Below, in pieces: positions 41,752-50,606 of a stretch of DNA of 64,000 bases. The position numbers and the translations under genes were made by a program. Numbering within the stretch: the stretch's first letter is position 1; every line of letters starts with the position of its first letter. A model generated the notes under the pieces. It did not search any database. It had not been told where the DNA came from and saw nothing but the letters and a program-made list of their open reading frames with translations. The DNA comes from Parabacteroides sp. (GTDB lineage: Bacteria > Bacteroidota > Bacteroidia > Bacteroidales > Tannerellaceae), in the NCBI GenBank assembly GCA_019417325.1, contig DXVO01000034.1, positions 62,001 to 126,000 of the forward strand, in the 5' to 3' direction.

Positions 41752-44409
41752 ATGAACAAAAAACATCTATTTACGCTATTGTGTGCCTTGTTTATCTGGA
41801 CAGGCTGCAACAATCAAAAACATTTTATCTCTGACGACGCATTCAGAGCAGAGGTTGAAAAGGATTTCCAGGCAAAACAAGCTGCTTTACCAAACGGAAA
41901 TCTGTTTTCCGTATTCGATCAATCCATGACCTCCGATGAAAAGGAAGCTCTCACATTCCTATATGCTTACATGCCTATAGGGGATATTACCGATTATAAC
42001 GGACAATTCTATCTGGACAATATCCGCAGCTCATTCCTTGCACGGGTCGAAATGCCTTGGGGTGACAGTATTCCTGAAGATATTTTCCGTCATTTCGTAT
42101 TGCCTGTCCGCATAAACAACGAGAACCTGGACGAAAGCCGTATGATATTCTATAATGAACTGAGAGACCGTGTAAAAGGTTTGTCTTTATATGATGCCAT
42201 ACTGGAAGTAAACCATTGGTGTCACGAGAAAGTAATCTATACCCCATCCGATGCACGTACAAGCTCGCCTCTGGCTTCCGTCAAGACCGCTTACGGACGT
42301 TGTGGCGAAGAATCTACATTCACAGTAGCAGCACTCCGCTCGGTTGGTATCCCGGCACGCCAAGTATATACGCCACGTTGGGCACACACGGACGACAACC
42401 ATGCTTGGGTAGAAGCTTGGGTGAATGGTAAATGGTATTTCTTCGGAGCTTGCGAACCGGAACCTGTTCTTAATCTTGGCTGGTTCAATGGTCCTGCTTA
42501 CAGAGGCATGTTAATGCACACAAAAGTATTCGGAAAATACAACGGCCCGGAAGAAGTAATGGAAGTCACTGACGGATACACCGAAATCAACGTAATAGAC
42601 AACTACGCACCCACAGCAAAAGCAACTATCGCAGTTGTTGACGAAAACGGTGCACCGAGCGTAGGGGCAAACGTAGAATTTAAAATATATAATTACGCAG
42701 AATTTTACTCTGTAGCCAATAAGAAAACCGATGCAGATGGTAAGACATTCCTTTCTGCAGGAAAAGGCGACATGTTGGTTTGGGCTACCAAAGACGGTAA
42801 ATTCGGTTACAGTAAAGTTTCTTTTGGTAAAGACGACAATGTCACAATTACCCTCAACAAAAAACCGGGCGACATCGAAACCGTAGCACTCGACATTGTA
42901 CCTCCGGTAGAAGGTTCTATCCAGGTAGAAGTAACCCCCGAACAGAAGGAAGCTAATGCGAAACGCTTACTTGAAGAAGATGCTATCCGTAATAAATATG
43001 TAGCCACTTTCTACACGGAAGATAAGGCCAAAGAACTAGCCAAAGAACTGGGTATCGATCCTCAGCAAACCATTAAATTTATGATTGGCAGCCGTGGAAA
43101 CTATATGGAACTGGAAAAATTCCTACGTGATACACCGGCAGACAAGCGTACTACCGCTATGGATTTGCTTAAAGTCATTTCAGCAAAAGACTTACGTGAT
43201 ACCCCTGCATTCGTACTGGCAGACCATTTGAACAACACACCGGAAGTTAAAAGCGAGTTCTATACGGAATATATATTAAACCCACGTGTTTCCAACGAAT
43301 TCCTGACTCCATTCAAGAGCTACTTTAAAGCAAATGTAGACCCGGAATTGGCAAAACAAGCACAGGGAAACCCGCAAGTATTAGTTAATTGGGTAAAGAA
43401 AAACATCACTATCAATAATGAATTAAATCCGCAGCGTATTCCTATCATGCCGATGGGTGTATGGAAATCCCGCGTAGCAGATACCCGTTCACGTAATATT
43501 TTCTTTGTTGCCGTTGCACGTAGCCTGGGCATTCCGGCACGTATCGAACCGGTTGCAAGTAAAATTCAATATGTAAAAGACGGCAAATGGGTGGATGTAG
43601 ATTTTGAAGCAGTAGAACAGGCTGTTGCCAAACAAGGTAAAGTAGTTGCTTCTTACCAGCCGATAAAAGCATTACAAGACCCGAAATATTACAGCCATTT
43701 CACCATTGCCAAAGTATTGCCGACGGGCAAGTTGCAAACATTAAATTTTGAATCTGGTGACGTCGATATGGGTGGTGGAGACACTTGGAGTGCTTTACTT
43801 AAAAAACCACTTACTATGGACGAAGGCAACTATATGCTGGTTACCGGAACCCGTATGGCAAACGGCAGTGTATTAGCAGAAATGACCTTCTTCAATATTG
43901 AACCGGGCAAGACTACCGATATAAAACTGGAAATGCGCGAAAGCCAGGATGAAATCCAGGTAATCGGTAATTTCAATTCGGAAAATAAATACAAACGTGC
44001 CGACAATGGCGAAGAAACAAGCTTACTGGCAACAACTGGACGCGGTTATTATATCGTAGCCATTCTGGGTGCCCGTCAGGAACCGACTAACCATGCTATG
44101 CGCGACATCGCCGCTGTAAAAAAAGACCTGGAAGAATGGGGACGCGGCATCGTTCTGTTATTCCCGGACCAGAAAGGATTGGATAGCTTTGACACAAAGG
44201 AATTCGGCGAACTTCCGGGCACTATCACTTACGGTCTTGATATTGACGGAGCTATCCAGAAAGAAATGGTATCAGCTATGAAATTACAGAATGCACATTC
44301 ATTACCTATCTTTATCATTGCCGACACCTTCAACCGGGTTGTATTTATATCCCAGGGATATACAATCGGTCTGGGAGACCAATTGATGAAGGTAATCCAT
44401 AAACTGTAA
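41752..44409 (+). CDS. Transglutaminase-like cysteine protease fold lipoprotein
   Basis: 885 residues. Lipoprotein signal ending at WTGC (about residue 18). A transglutaminase core lies at about 150-250: SLYDAILEVNHWCHEKVIYTPSD, Cys in YGRCGEESTFTVAALRSVGIPARQVYTP, His in DDNHAWVEAWVNGKWYFFGACEPEP with the following Asp/Glu. Beta domains follow (TAKATIAVVDENGAPSVGANVEFKIY, a carboxypeptidase-regulatory-like fold). A second, degenerate transglutaminase-like segment (DTRSRNIFFVAVARSLGIPARIEPV) lies at about 580, and the C-terminus has a thioredoxin-like TlpA-type look (ILGARQEPTNHAMRDIAAVKKDLEEWG...SLPIFIIADTFNRVVFISQGYTIG). Probably an envelope peptidase or peptide-binding protein; the substrate is unknown. 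Confidence 0.85.
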   Translation: MNKKHLFTLLCALFIWTGCNNQKHFISDDAFRAEVEKDFQAKQAALPNGNLFSVFDQSMTSDEKEALTFLYAYMPIGDITDYNGQFYLDNIRSSFLARVEMPWGDSIPEDIFRHFVLPVRINNENLDESRMIFYNELRDRVKGLSLYDAILEVNHWCHEKVIYTPSDARTSSPLASVKTAYGRCGEESTFTVAALRSVGIPARQVYTPRWAHTDDNHAWVEAWVNGKWYFFGACEPEPVLNLGWFNGPAYRGMLMHTKVFGKYNGPEEVMEVTDGYTEINVIDNYAPTAKATIAVVDENGAPSVGANVEFKIYNYAEFYSVANKKTDADGKTFLSAGKGDMLVWATKDGKFGYSKVSFGKDDNVTITLNKKPGDIETVALDIVPPVEGSIQVEVTPEQKEANAKRLLEEDAIRNKYVATFYTEDKAKELAKELGIDPQQTIKFMIGSRGNYMELEKFLRDTPADKRTTAMDLLKVISAKDLRDTPAFVLADHLNNTPEVKSEFYTEYILNPRVSNEFLTPFKSYFKANVDPELAKQAQGNPQVLVNWVKKNITINNELNPQRIPIMPMGVWKSRVADTRSRNIFFVAVARSLGIPARIEPVASKIQYVKDGKWVDVDFEAVEQAVAKQGKVVASYQPIKALQDPKYYSHFTIAKVLPTGKLQTLNFESGDVDMGGGDTWSALLKKPLTMDEGNYMLVTGTRMANGSVLAEMTFFNIEPGKTTDIKLEMRESQDEIQVIGNFNSENKYKRADNGEETSLLATTGRGYYIVAILGARQEPTNHAMRDIAAVKKDLEEWGRGIVLLFPDQKGLDSFDTKEFGELPGTITYGLDIDGAIQKEMVSAMKLQNAHSLPIFIIADTFNRVVFISQGYTIGLGDQLMKVIHKL

Positions 44410-44435
44410 GATACTTTCGTACCAAATAATCAAAA

Positions 44436-44465
44436 ACACCCGGCAGATCAAAGCCTGTCGGGTGT
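44436..44465. terminator. Hairpin between convergent genes
   Basis: ACACCCGGCAG pairs with CTGTCGGGTGT with one G-T pair. The T run is on the minus strand side (TTTTTG), so it mainly serves the porN operon. Confidence 0.75.
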
Positions 44466-44624
44466 AACAAAAATATATAACACCTTTATTTATACAAGAA
44501 ACCATACGATACTTTTTCACTCCGGCTACATCTCTTTGCATTTTTTACAAGTGTTCCCCATAGAAATCATCCTGGTAACTTCTTTCGTTCCATCCCTATC
44601 GCAATTTATTGATTAAAACAAGAA

Positions 44625-45488
44625 CTATAATGTATCAGATTGTATCCATAGAGATTTCTCAAAACCCGTCAACTGATCTTGAATACGTTCCTGTTCCCTT
44701 CCAAGGGAATCCGGTGTCCGACAATACGTATTTAACGGCAAATTCTTTCCTCCCTCTATTTTTATAATCTCACCTTTGTACATACGACAACGGAAATAGT
44801 CATCAACCGTATAAGTAATGGACCGATTAACCGCTGATGTCTGTATGTAAACGGTATTTATATAAGGAAATAAATCTTTATAAATTATCCAACACACAGG
44901 CATGGTAGATTTTCCTATTTCATCATAAGAAGTAAGGATAGGGCAAATAGCAAGTACCTCCACATTAAACATGGAATTATCCGAATCGAAATACCAGGAT
45001 TCTTTCACATAATAAGATTTAATATCGGTTGAAGGAATCTCATTGGCGGATATATGGAAACGTTTCGATATATCCTGAAAAGAGATTTGAAAGTCAGTAC
45101 TAAAGTCCTCGTATCCTCCCTGATATTCAAAAACGGAAAGTTTCTTATCCCTGAGAAGCCGGAAAAGAATAGAGGACAAATTTTCCTTACCATATGCCGT
45201 CCGGACAAAATTATACAAGGGAGCATTTTCTTCCTGCGTCAAATCGACCTGCCGGTAAAGTATACGTTTCCAGCACGCATTACCGGAATACAGAGCCAAT
45301 CGCTCATAAAAACTCTGCATACGGACAGAGTCTAACAAATTTGTATCCCGTTTTTCCACATTTGATCTTTCTCCACGGCTAAACCGGGGACTCTTCCGGA
45401 TCGCAGATTGCATAACAACAGCCTCCTGTCCCTCTATCAAGACCGGGAAGAGAAAAGATACAAGCAAGTATAAAATAATCTGTTTCAT
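44625..45488 (-). CDS. porN: T9SS ring component PorN/GldN
   Basis: 287 residues with signal peptide (IILYLLVSFLFPVLIEGQ). The core has the GldN family blocks CWKRILYRQVDLTQEENAPLYNF, FSTDFQISFQDISKRF, IKSYYVKESWYFDSDNSMFNVEVLAICPI and MPVCWIIYKDLFPYIN. In Porphyromonas, PorN joins the lipoprotein PorK in a large periplasmic ring on the outer membrane. It is somewhat shorter than P. gingivalis PorN (about 360). It ends the porK-L-M-N cluster; a 144-base gap separates it from porM. Confidence 0.9.
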   Translation of the reverse strand: MKQIILYLLVSFLFPVLIEGQEAVVMQSAIRKSPRFSRGERSNVEKRDTNLLDSVRMQSFYERLALYSGNACWKRILYRQVDLTQEENAPLYNFVRTAYGKENLSSILFRLLRDKKLSVFEYQGGYEDFSTDFQISFQDISKRFHISANEIPSTDIKSYYVKESWYFDSDNSMFNVEVLAICPILTSYDEIGKSTMPVCWIIYKDLFPYINTVYIQTSAVNRSITYTVDDYFRCRMYKGEIIKIEGGKNLPLNTYCRTPDSLGREQERIQDQLTGFEKSLWIQSDTL

Positions 45489-45632
45489 CGTTCGTTATCA
45501 TTCAAGTAAGATAAATCCATTTTCTAAGAACTATTTATTTCTTCCTGTTAATATCCAATTGCCCTATAAACAGGAAAGGCTTTTATTACCCGGTAACAAA
45601 GCAATTATAAAGCCGGATAATTCATTTTCTTT

Positions 45633-46505
45633 CTACTTCAGATAAACATCCATAGGCGCCAAAGTCCGGACATGACCATCCGGTCCCAAAGCTTTGATAC
45701 GGGTAATGAAAAAACGGGAACCCTTTTCCTGACGGCGGATTTGTTCCTTTTGCCTGTGGGTAAAACCGGCATTTTCTGATACTTCAGGAATTACATTTCC
45801 CATCGAATCAAAAAACGCCAGTTCAAACCCCAGGACTTTAAAAGGAACATTTAACACTCCATCATCAACTGCGGCAAACAAACTATCGACTTCAAGCAAA
45901 CTATACTTAGTTATCCATCCATTCCTAAATAAACAGGTATTTCCTTCCATATCCTTATAGCTTATATAAGGCTGTGGTTCCGGCAAAGAACGGACATGGA
46001 ATATCTTTTTTTCTATCATTTTACGACTTCCATCCGGCATACCGGCAGTTACAGTAACAATTGCATCCACTCCCGCTTTCGGTAGATATGCTTCCCAAAG
46101 ATTTCCTTTGCGGGACAGTTTCCCTCCTGTTATTCCTACATTCACCCGTTTACCGGAAGCACCAGATACCAGGATATGCAAAGGATTAGCAATACCTGCA
46201 TACAATATATTCGTCAGCAAGGGAGTCACTGCCGCTTCGGAATGGACCGGTTCGAATTGCTTTTCCATATTGCAGAATACACTGTCTTTCTTTTCCCGCT
46301 TCTGCTCTACAGCCACCGAAGATTCCGGAACTATCAAGAGAGGGAATCTATTTGCCCTATGATTTCCGGTATCTACCTTGCATAAAGTGTATATCTCCGT
46401 ATCCCCTGCCGGTTTATCTGAGGTTATATTTAATGCCATCATCGCAATAAATACGATATACATCAGGTTAATCATCTTCTGACGAGCCGTCATACAGTCA
46501 TTCAT
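45633..46505 (-). CDS. porM: T9SS motor component PorM/GldM, lacking the first periplasmic domain
   Basis: 290 residues; family members are usually about 510-520. The N-terminus is intact (MTARQKMINLMYIVFIAMMALNI), forming the inner-membrane helix, but only about 65 poorly conserved residues follow before the middle domain (LLTNILYAGIANPLHILVSG, GGKLSRKGNLWEAYLPKAGVDAIVTV), so the helical first domain is missing. The last domains are normal: FHVRSLPEPQPYISYKDMEGN, DDGVLNVPFKVLGFELAFFDSMGN, GFTHRQKEQIRRQEKGSRFFIT, ALGPDGHVRTL. PorM spans the periplasm to drive the PorKN ring with PorL. Start ATG 46505 overlaps the porL stop (ATGAATGA). No frameshift was seen in the shortened part. Confidence 0.9.
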   Translation of the reverse strand: MNDCMTARQKMINLMYIVFIAMMALNITSDKPAGDTEIYTLCKVDTGNHRANRFPLLIVPESSVAVEQKREKKDSVFCNMEKQFEPVHSEAAVTPLLTNILYAGIANPLHILVSGASGKRVNVGITGGKLSRKGNLWEAYLPKAGVDAIVTVTAGMPDGSRKMIEKKIFHVRSLPEPQPYISYKDMEGNTCLFRNGWITKYSLLEVDSLFAAVDDGVLNVPFKVLGFELAFFDSMGNVIPEVSENAGFTHRQKEQIRRQEKGSRFFITRIKALGPDGHVRTLAPMDVYLK

Positions 46506-46962
46506 GCTCTTTCTCCATTTCACATAATAACCTGCTATAGACACGGTTCAATTCTACCAGTTCACGATTTATCCGCTCAATTGTTTCCGTCTGCGAACTG
46601 ATATATTCCAATTGCCCTTTATACAAAGTATTTAAAAAGGATACATCCTGGTTTACTCTGTCTATCTGCACTAAATAATCATAAGGCAGGCAAGGCGACC
46701 TTTTATGTTCCTCAATTGTTTGCTTCGCAATCTTTTCCTCCTTCACCGGAACTTCAAATGCAGAAATCCAAAACACCAGAGCTTCTATGCTCATAGCAAC
46801 TACCAATACCAGATTTGCATAGGGCCAATGGAGGATTTTAAACATAGCCCCTATAATAACGACAGAAGCACCCCAACTGTAACAAAAATTCAATACCCGT
46901 TTCCCCAGCTCTCCGGCAAGAAACATTTCCAATCTGTTTTTATAAATCCTGTATTTCCCCAT
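46498..46962 (-). CDS. porL: T9SS motor component PorL/GldL
   Basis: 154 residues. GldL-type N-terminus GKYRIYKNRLEMFLAGELGKRVLNF, then two helices: FCYSWGASVVIIGAMFKILHW (about 25-45, with the Gly-Ala-x-Phe-Lys-x-x-His core) and ANLVLVVAMSIEALVFWISAFEVP (about 48-71), whose Glu is the conserved membrane-buried acid used in proton coupling. A cytoplasmic tail with a coiled coil follows (about 100-154). It is shorter than many relatives. PorL and PorM form the proton-driven motor of type IX secretion. I chose ATG 46962 (MGKYRIYKNR) as in the family; ATG 46968 is also possible. Confidence 0.92.
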   Translation of the reverse strand: MGKYRIYKNRLEMFLAGELGKRVLNFCYSWGASVVIIGAMFKILHWPYANLVLVVAMSIEALVFWISAFEVPVKEEKIAKQTIEEHKRSPCLPYDYLVQIDRVNQDVSFLNTLYKGQLEYISSQTETIERINRELVELNRVYSRLLCEMEKEHE

Positions 46963-46979
46963 AGTCATTCCGGTTATTA

Positions 46980-48371
46980 TTATTTTCTGTATCTCCTTGC
47001 CTTGGCAAATCCAATCTGCGTGCGCACACATCGGAAACCGATGTAAGCATGTGTTTCATCCTGATAACCGAAGGTCCGCATATCCGAGCGAACAAAACGG
47101 GCTATATCTTTCCATGAACCACCACGAACCACTTTTCTTTTCAATACGGCAGGGTCTTCTTTAGCTGCACGATATTGCAAATCCGGATTTATATCATTCA
47201 TCCGGACAGGTCCTGTCTCCAGATAAGCAGTCGAAGTCCATTCTGCCACATTGCCTGCCATATCATACACACCATATTTATTAGGAAGAAAAGAACCCGT
47301 ACGTGCTGTTATTAAATGTCCGTCTTCCACATAGTTCCCCTTTCCTGGTTTAAAGTTTGCCCGGAAACATCCTTCCTTGCACAGCATATCCTCCCCATCC
47401 CACGGATATTTATTCTCATTCCTGCCTGCACGTGCCGCATATTCCCACTCTGATTCGGTCGGTAAGCGAAAAGGTTCAGACAACTGCCCGGTCCTTCCAT
47501 TCCGGGATTGACGAAATTGATTGGTCCGCCATGCACAATAGGCTGTTGCCTGCTCCCAGGAGACGCCGACTACCGGATAATCATCATATCCGGGATGGGT
47601 AAAATACAGGCGCATATAAGGTTCGTTATAGGTATTCCTGAAATCATTTACCCAACAGGTTTCATCCGGATAAATATTTATAATATATGTATTCAGAAAA
47701 TCCCAGGGACCACTTAATGGACGTGTTATCGTTTCGTTCACGATTCTACCATCTCCGGCGACGTATGCCGTATCCTTGGATATAATAACGGCCGTGCCTG
47801 AAGACGGATTATTCCTGCGCAAAGCTGCCGAAGTATAATCGTACCATTCATATTTAAAATTCATTTGCCGGGTATCCAGTTTCTTCTCCCCTGTAACCGG
47901 ATTTACGGAATAGATACTTTCTATAGCTGTCTGTTCATCTTCGTCCGGATGCCGCCAAGGTATAGTGCGGTCCCAGTTCAGAGAGGGAGTCACCGGCTCT
48001 CCGTATTTATCTTCTGTAATTTTATAAAGGTCATTTCCTCCATAGGCAGGATCGGCAAGCCGCTCGCGAATAATGGAATCGCGCACCCAATACACAAACT
48101 TACGGTATTCAGCGTTTGTCACTTCCGTTTCATCCATCCAGAACGACTCAACAGAAACAGTTTTAGCCATCGGACGGTATCCCCATAAAGAATCTTCTTC
48201 CACAGGTCCCATATTAAAAGTCCCCCTGCCTATCAGAACCATACCTTCAGGAGCCGGTTCCTGAAATGCAAGCGGACTATTCCAGGCTGCCTCTCCCCCG
48301 CCACTCAGCAAAGGATTGCCGCAGGATGCACACAGCAAGACTGCTATCAACGCCATCAATAACTTTTTCAT
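46980..48371 (-). CDS. porK: T9SS ring lipoprotein PorK/GldK
   Basis: 463 residues. Lipoprotein signal MKKLLMALIAVLLCASC. The rest is a formylglycine-generating-enzyme-like (SUMF1) fold: PEGMVLIGRGTFNMGP, VESFWMDETEVTNAEYRKFVYW, DYPVVGVSWEQATAYCAWRTNQF, FRLPTESEWEYAARAG, NKYGVYDMAGNVAEWTS, VVRGGSWKDIARFVRSDMRTF, and IGFRCVR. The long insert at about 120-260 is typical of GldK. PorK forms an outer-membrane ring with PorN. It is the first gene of the cluster; porP, which usually precedes porK, is absent. The 333-bp region upstream shows no clear TAnnTTTG promoter. Confidence 0.95.
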   Translation of the reverse strand: MKKLLMALIAVLLCASCGNPLLSGGGEAAWNSPLAFQEPAPEGMVLIGRGTFNMGPVEEDSLWGYRPMAKTVSVESFWMDETEVTNAEYRKFVYWVRDSIIRERLADPAYGGNDLYKITEDKYGEPVTPSLNWDRTIPWRHPDEDEQTAIESIYSVNPVTGEKKLDTRQMNFKYEWYDYTSAALRRNNPSSGTAVIISKDTAYVAGDGRIVNETITRPLSGPWDFLNTYIINIYPDETCWVNDFRNTYNEPYMRLYFTHPGYDDYPVVGVSWEQATAYCAWRTNQFRQSRNGRTGQLSEPFRLPTESEWEYAARAGRNENKYPWDGEDMLCKEGCFRANFKPGKGNYVEDGHLITARTGSFLPNKYGVYDMAGNVAEWTSTAYLETGPVRMNDINPDLQYRAAKEDPAVLKRKVVRGGSWKDIARFVRSDMRTFGYQDETHAYIGFRCVRTQIGFAKARRYRK

Positions 48372-48630
48372 CCGGATTCAATTATTCCTTATTTACTTAT
48401 CAGAGATTAATCAATTTCTCTTCACGTTAAATATAAACGGGACCTTTCCGGATAAATTGTATAAATAGGGAAAGAAAATAAAATTTGTAGTATCTGCAAA
48501 AGACACTGGGCGGTAACGTCGGCAGTTACGGAACGGTAAAGACTGTCGTTACAAAACCGCAAACGATTTAAACATAAAAAGAGTACTCTCGTCCTACTTC
48601 TCGGATTTTCGTACGATACGATATAAATAG
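48372..48630. other. Intergenic region upstream of porK, no gene seen
   Basis: No credible open frame or TAnnTTTG element toward porK. If PorX and a dedicated sigma factor act on this locus, a non-canonical promoter would be expected here. Confidence 0.5.
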
Positions 48631-48659
48631 AATGAGCCCGGCATTTAACCGGACTCATT
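48631..48659 (-). terminator. Hairpin after the DUF2795 gene
   Basis: AATGAGCCCGG and CCGGACTCATT form an 11-bp stem with one mismatch around a 7-base loop; the T run is weak. Confidence 0.65.
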
Positions 48660-48704
48660 ACTTAGAGAAAATATACGTTTAATTCAAAATGCGTTTACCG
48701 CACA

Positions 48705-48926
48705 TTAATATTCTTCTTCATTGAAGAAAAAGTCTTCCTTACTTGGATAATCCGGCCAGATATCTTCCATACATTCGTAAATCTCGCCTTCGTCTTCCAT
48801 TTCCTGCAAATTTTCTATTACTTCTAAAGGCGCACCAGAACGTTGTGCATAATCAATCAATTCATCCTTGGTTGCAGGCCAGGGAGCGTCTTCCAGTTTT
48901 GAAGCTAACTCTAATGTCCAATACAT
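48705..48926 (-). CDS. DUF2795 family small acidic protein
   Basis: 73 residues, very acidic. The N-terminal half fits the DUF2795 pattern (WTLELASKLEDAPWPATKDELIDYAQRSGAPLEVIENLQEM), a short helical fold with the signature L-x-x-x-P-(F/W)-P-A-(T/S)-(K/R)-(D/E)-(E/D)-L; the C-terminal half (EGEIYECMEDIWPDYPSKEDFFFNEEEY) is acidic and aromatic. Function unknown. It is widespread in Bacteroidales. It sits 73 bases after the cobalamin adenosyltransferase but has its own promoter (48980-48987), so it can be expressed alone. Confidence 0.88.
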   Translation of the reverse strand: MYWTLELASKLEDAPWPATKDELIDYAQRSGAPLEVIENLQEMEDEGEIYECMEDIWPDYPSKEDFFFNEEEY

Positions 48927-48979
48927 AGCTGTCTAGTATTAATAACTACCTTGCAGTAGTCAGGTTTCCAATTTTTCCG

Positions 48980-48987
48980 CAAAAATA
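48980..48987 (-). promoter_or_regulatory. -7 promoter element of the DUF2795 gene
   Basis: CAAAAATA on the plus strand reads TATTTTTG on the minus strand, 53 bases before the ATG. Confidence 0.6.
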
Positions 48988-48999
48988 AAACAATATTCT

Positions 49000-49563
49000 T
49001 TAGATGCAAGTATAATCCCATATAATTTCTTTACCGTTATTGCGGATGCACTCTTTACGTGCCAGAACAAACAGATAATCAGAGAGTCTGTTCATGAAAA
49101 TAAGTACAGGTTCTTCAACCTCTACAGTTTCTGCCAAACGGTAAATCTGGCGCTCTGCGCGACGGCATACGGTACGGCATACATGTGCCAGTGATGCAGA
49201 ACGGCTTCCTCCGGGCAAAACGAAATTACGCATTTTGGGTAATTCACCATCTATACGGTCTATTTCATGCTCAATACGGGTAATCGTTTCGGGCATAACC
49301 TTGCTTTCTATCTTCAGTTCGGTACCCTTCTGGTCTGTTGCCAGATAAGAACCGATAGTGAATAATTTATGCTGGATAAAAAGCAGGAAGTCCTGGTCGG
49401 CTTTGTCTTCGAGTGAGGTAATCAGTAAACCGATAAAAGAATTCAATTCATCCACCGTACCATAGCTTTCAATACGTTGATGCGCTTTAGACACACGTTG
49501 TCCCCCCACTAAAGAAGTGGTACCTTTATCACCTGTCCCGGTATATATTATACTCTTTTTCAT
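49000..49563 (-). CDS. Cob(I)alamin adenosyltransferase, PduO type
   Basis: 187 residues. Transfers the adenosyl group of ATP to cob(I)alamin to form adenosylcobalamin. The ATP-binding N-terminal motif is IYTGTGDKGTTSLVGGQRVSK; then ESYGTVDELNSFIGL, the LPGGSRSASLAHVCRTVCRRAERQI block (catalytic Arg and Glu), and the C-terminal FMNRLSDYLFVLARK, all typical of the PduO/MMAB five-helix bundle trimer. No cobalamin riboswitch was found upstream and no other cobalamin genes are next to it; salvage of external corrinoid for AdoCbl enzymes such as methylmalonyl-CoA mutase is likely. Confidence 0.96.
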   Translation of the reverse strand: MKKSIIYTGTGDKGTTSLVGGQRVSKAHQRIESYGTVDELNSFIGLLITSLEDKADQDFLLFIQHKLFTIGSYLATDQKGTELKIESKVMPETITRIEHEIDRIDGELPKMRNFVLPGGSRSASLAHVCRTVCRRAERQIYRLAETVEVEEPVLIFMNRLSDYLFVLARKECIRNNGKEIIWDYTCI

Positions 49564-49665
49564 ATCTATAAATCTTTAATTCTACATACATATAATCACC
49601 TATGCAATCAAGATGTTGCAAAACAAGGCATAAAATTCATTTCTTTTAGTGAGCCGTGCAAATTA

Positions 49666-50463
49666 TCAGGAAGAAAAATAAACAATATAATCCCGTTTAT
49701 GTAGACGTTTATTAAAAAACACAATTCCCATCGAATATAAATCAATGGTCACAGTCACTTCCGGATGGTTACAAACATCTCCCCAGAACTCACGCATCTT
49801 ACGGCTGGATTTGATACCTTCGAAGACAAAGACAGTATCTTCATGTATCCGTTCCAGGCATTCTTCAAACAGCCAATGATTATTTTGTTGTTCATACAAA
49901 GTATTGAAGAATACGAAATCAATCCGTTCCATCTCTTTCAAAGCTTGAGGCAGAAGTTCTTTATAGCCCCCTACACGCAAATCGACCGGATTCCGTGCCG
50001 CTTTATCAAAGACAAGGCGGGCGATAGATGCAAACTCTGGGATATTCTCCAATGCTATACATTTTAACCCTGCGGCATAAGAAGTGAGATACAAAGTAGA
50101 CAATCCCATAGAGGGACCTAATTGAAGAATATTTTGAGATTTAAAATAATTCGACAAACGGAACAGTAAAGCACCATGTTTAGGTTTGATAGCCTCCCGT
50201 TCTACGATTTCTCCGATAGAACGTTTCTTTAATTTACCCTTCTTCTGCCTGTCGGGATAAGTAATAATATCTTCACAGAAAAGTAGCTTTTTCCGCATCA
50301 GCTCAATTTCATTAAAGCTATAATAGGAACATCGCTCTTCTATTACTTTGGTTATCAAGTTAAATACAAAGGGAGAATGAACCCCATACCCTTTCCTGTA
50401 CCGGATTCCCCTATATAACAATATGCTTTTCCGCAATGTATTAGCCTTTGGTAGAATACGCAT
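49666..50463 (-). CDS. SAM-dependent methyltransferase (O-methyltransferase-like, Bacteroidetes family)
   Basis: 265 residues. N-terminal helical part with YRKGYGVHSPFVFNLI, a signature of a Bacteroidetes-specific family, then a Rossmann core: ILQLGPSMGLSTLYLTSYAAG (SAM-binding glycine loop), CIALENIPEFASIAR (acidic end of strand 2), and IDFVFFNTLYEQQNNHWLFEECLERI (strand 4). The acceptor is unknown. ATG 50463 is chosen because the promoter TACTTTTG lies 20 bases upstream and the extra N-terminal residues encoded further upstream overlap the next gene's terminator. Confidence 0.86.
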   Translation of the reverse strand: MRILPKANTLRKSILLYRGIRYRKGYGVHSPFVFNLITKVIEERCSYYSFNEIELMRKKLLFCEDIITYPDRQKKGKLKKRSIGEIVEREAIKPKHGALLFRLSNYFKSQNILQLGPSMGLSTLYLTSYAAGLKCIALENIPEFASIARLVFDKAARNPVDLRVGGYKELLPQALKEMERIDFVFFNTLYEQQNNHWLFEECLERIHEDTVFVFEGIKSSRKMREFWGDVCNHPEVTVTIDLYSMGIVFFNKRLHKRDYIVYFSS

Positions 50464-50482
50464 CTCGTTTATATTTCTTGCG

Positions 50483-50490
50483 CAAAAGTA
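50483..50490 (-). promoter_or_regulatory. -7 promoter element of the methyltransferase gene
   Basis: CAAAAGTA on the plus strand reads TACTTTTG on the minus strand; it fixes the start at 50463. Confidence 0.65.
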
Positions 50491-50513
50491 AGGATTTAAA
50501 ATGAAAGCTGAAA

Positions 50514-50567
50514 TAAAAAAGCCTGTCCGACAAATAGCGAAGACATTACACCATCTATCAGACAGAC
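50514..50567 (-). terminator. Rho-independent terminator of the coiled-coil lipoprotein gene
   Basis: On the minus strand GTCTGTCTGATAG pairs imperfectly with the segment ending GTCGGACAGGC, followed by TTTTTT at 50520-50515. Confidence 0.75.
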
Positions 50568-50606
50568 TCAATTTATCTGCAAACCGGTAAATACTTACCT
50601 GGCTAC

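Noticed and set aside
49564..49665. Cobalamin riboswitch for the adenosyltransferase gene
   Set aside because: The 102-bp gap is too short and shows no B12-box-like or long-range pairing pattern.
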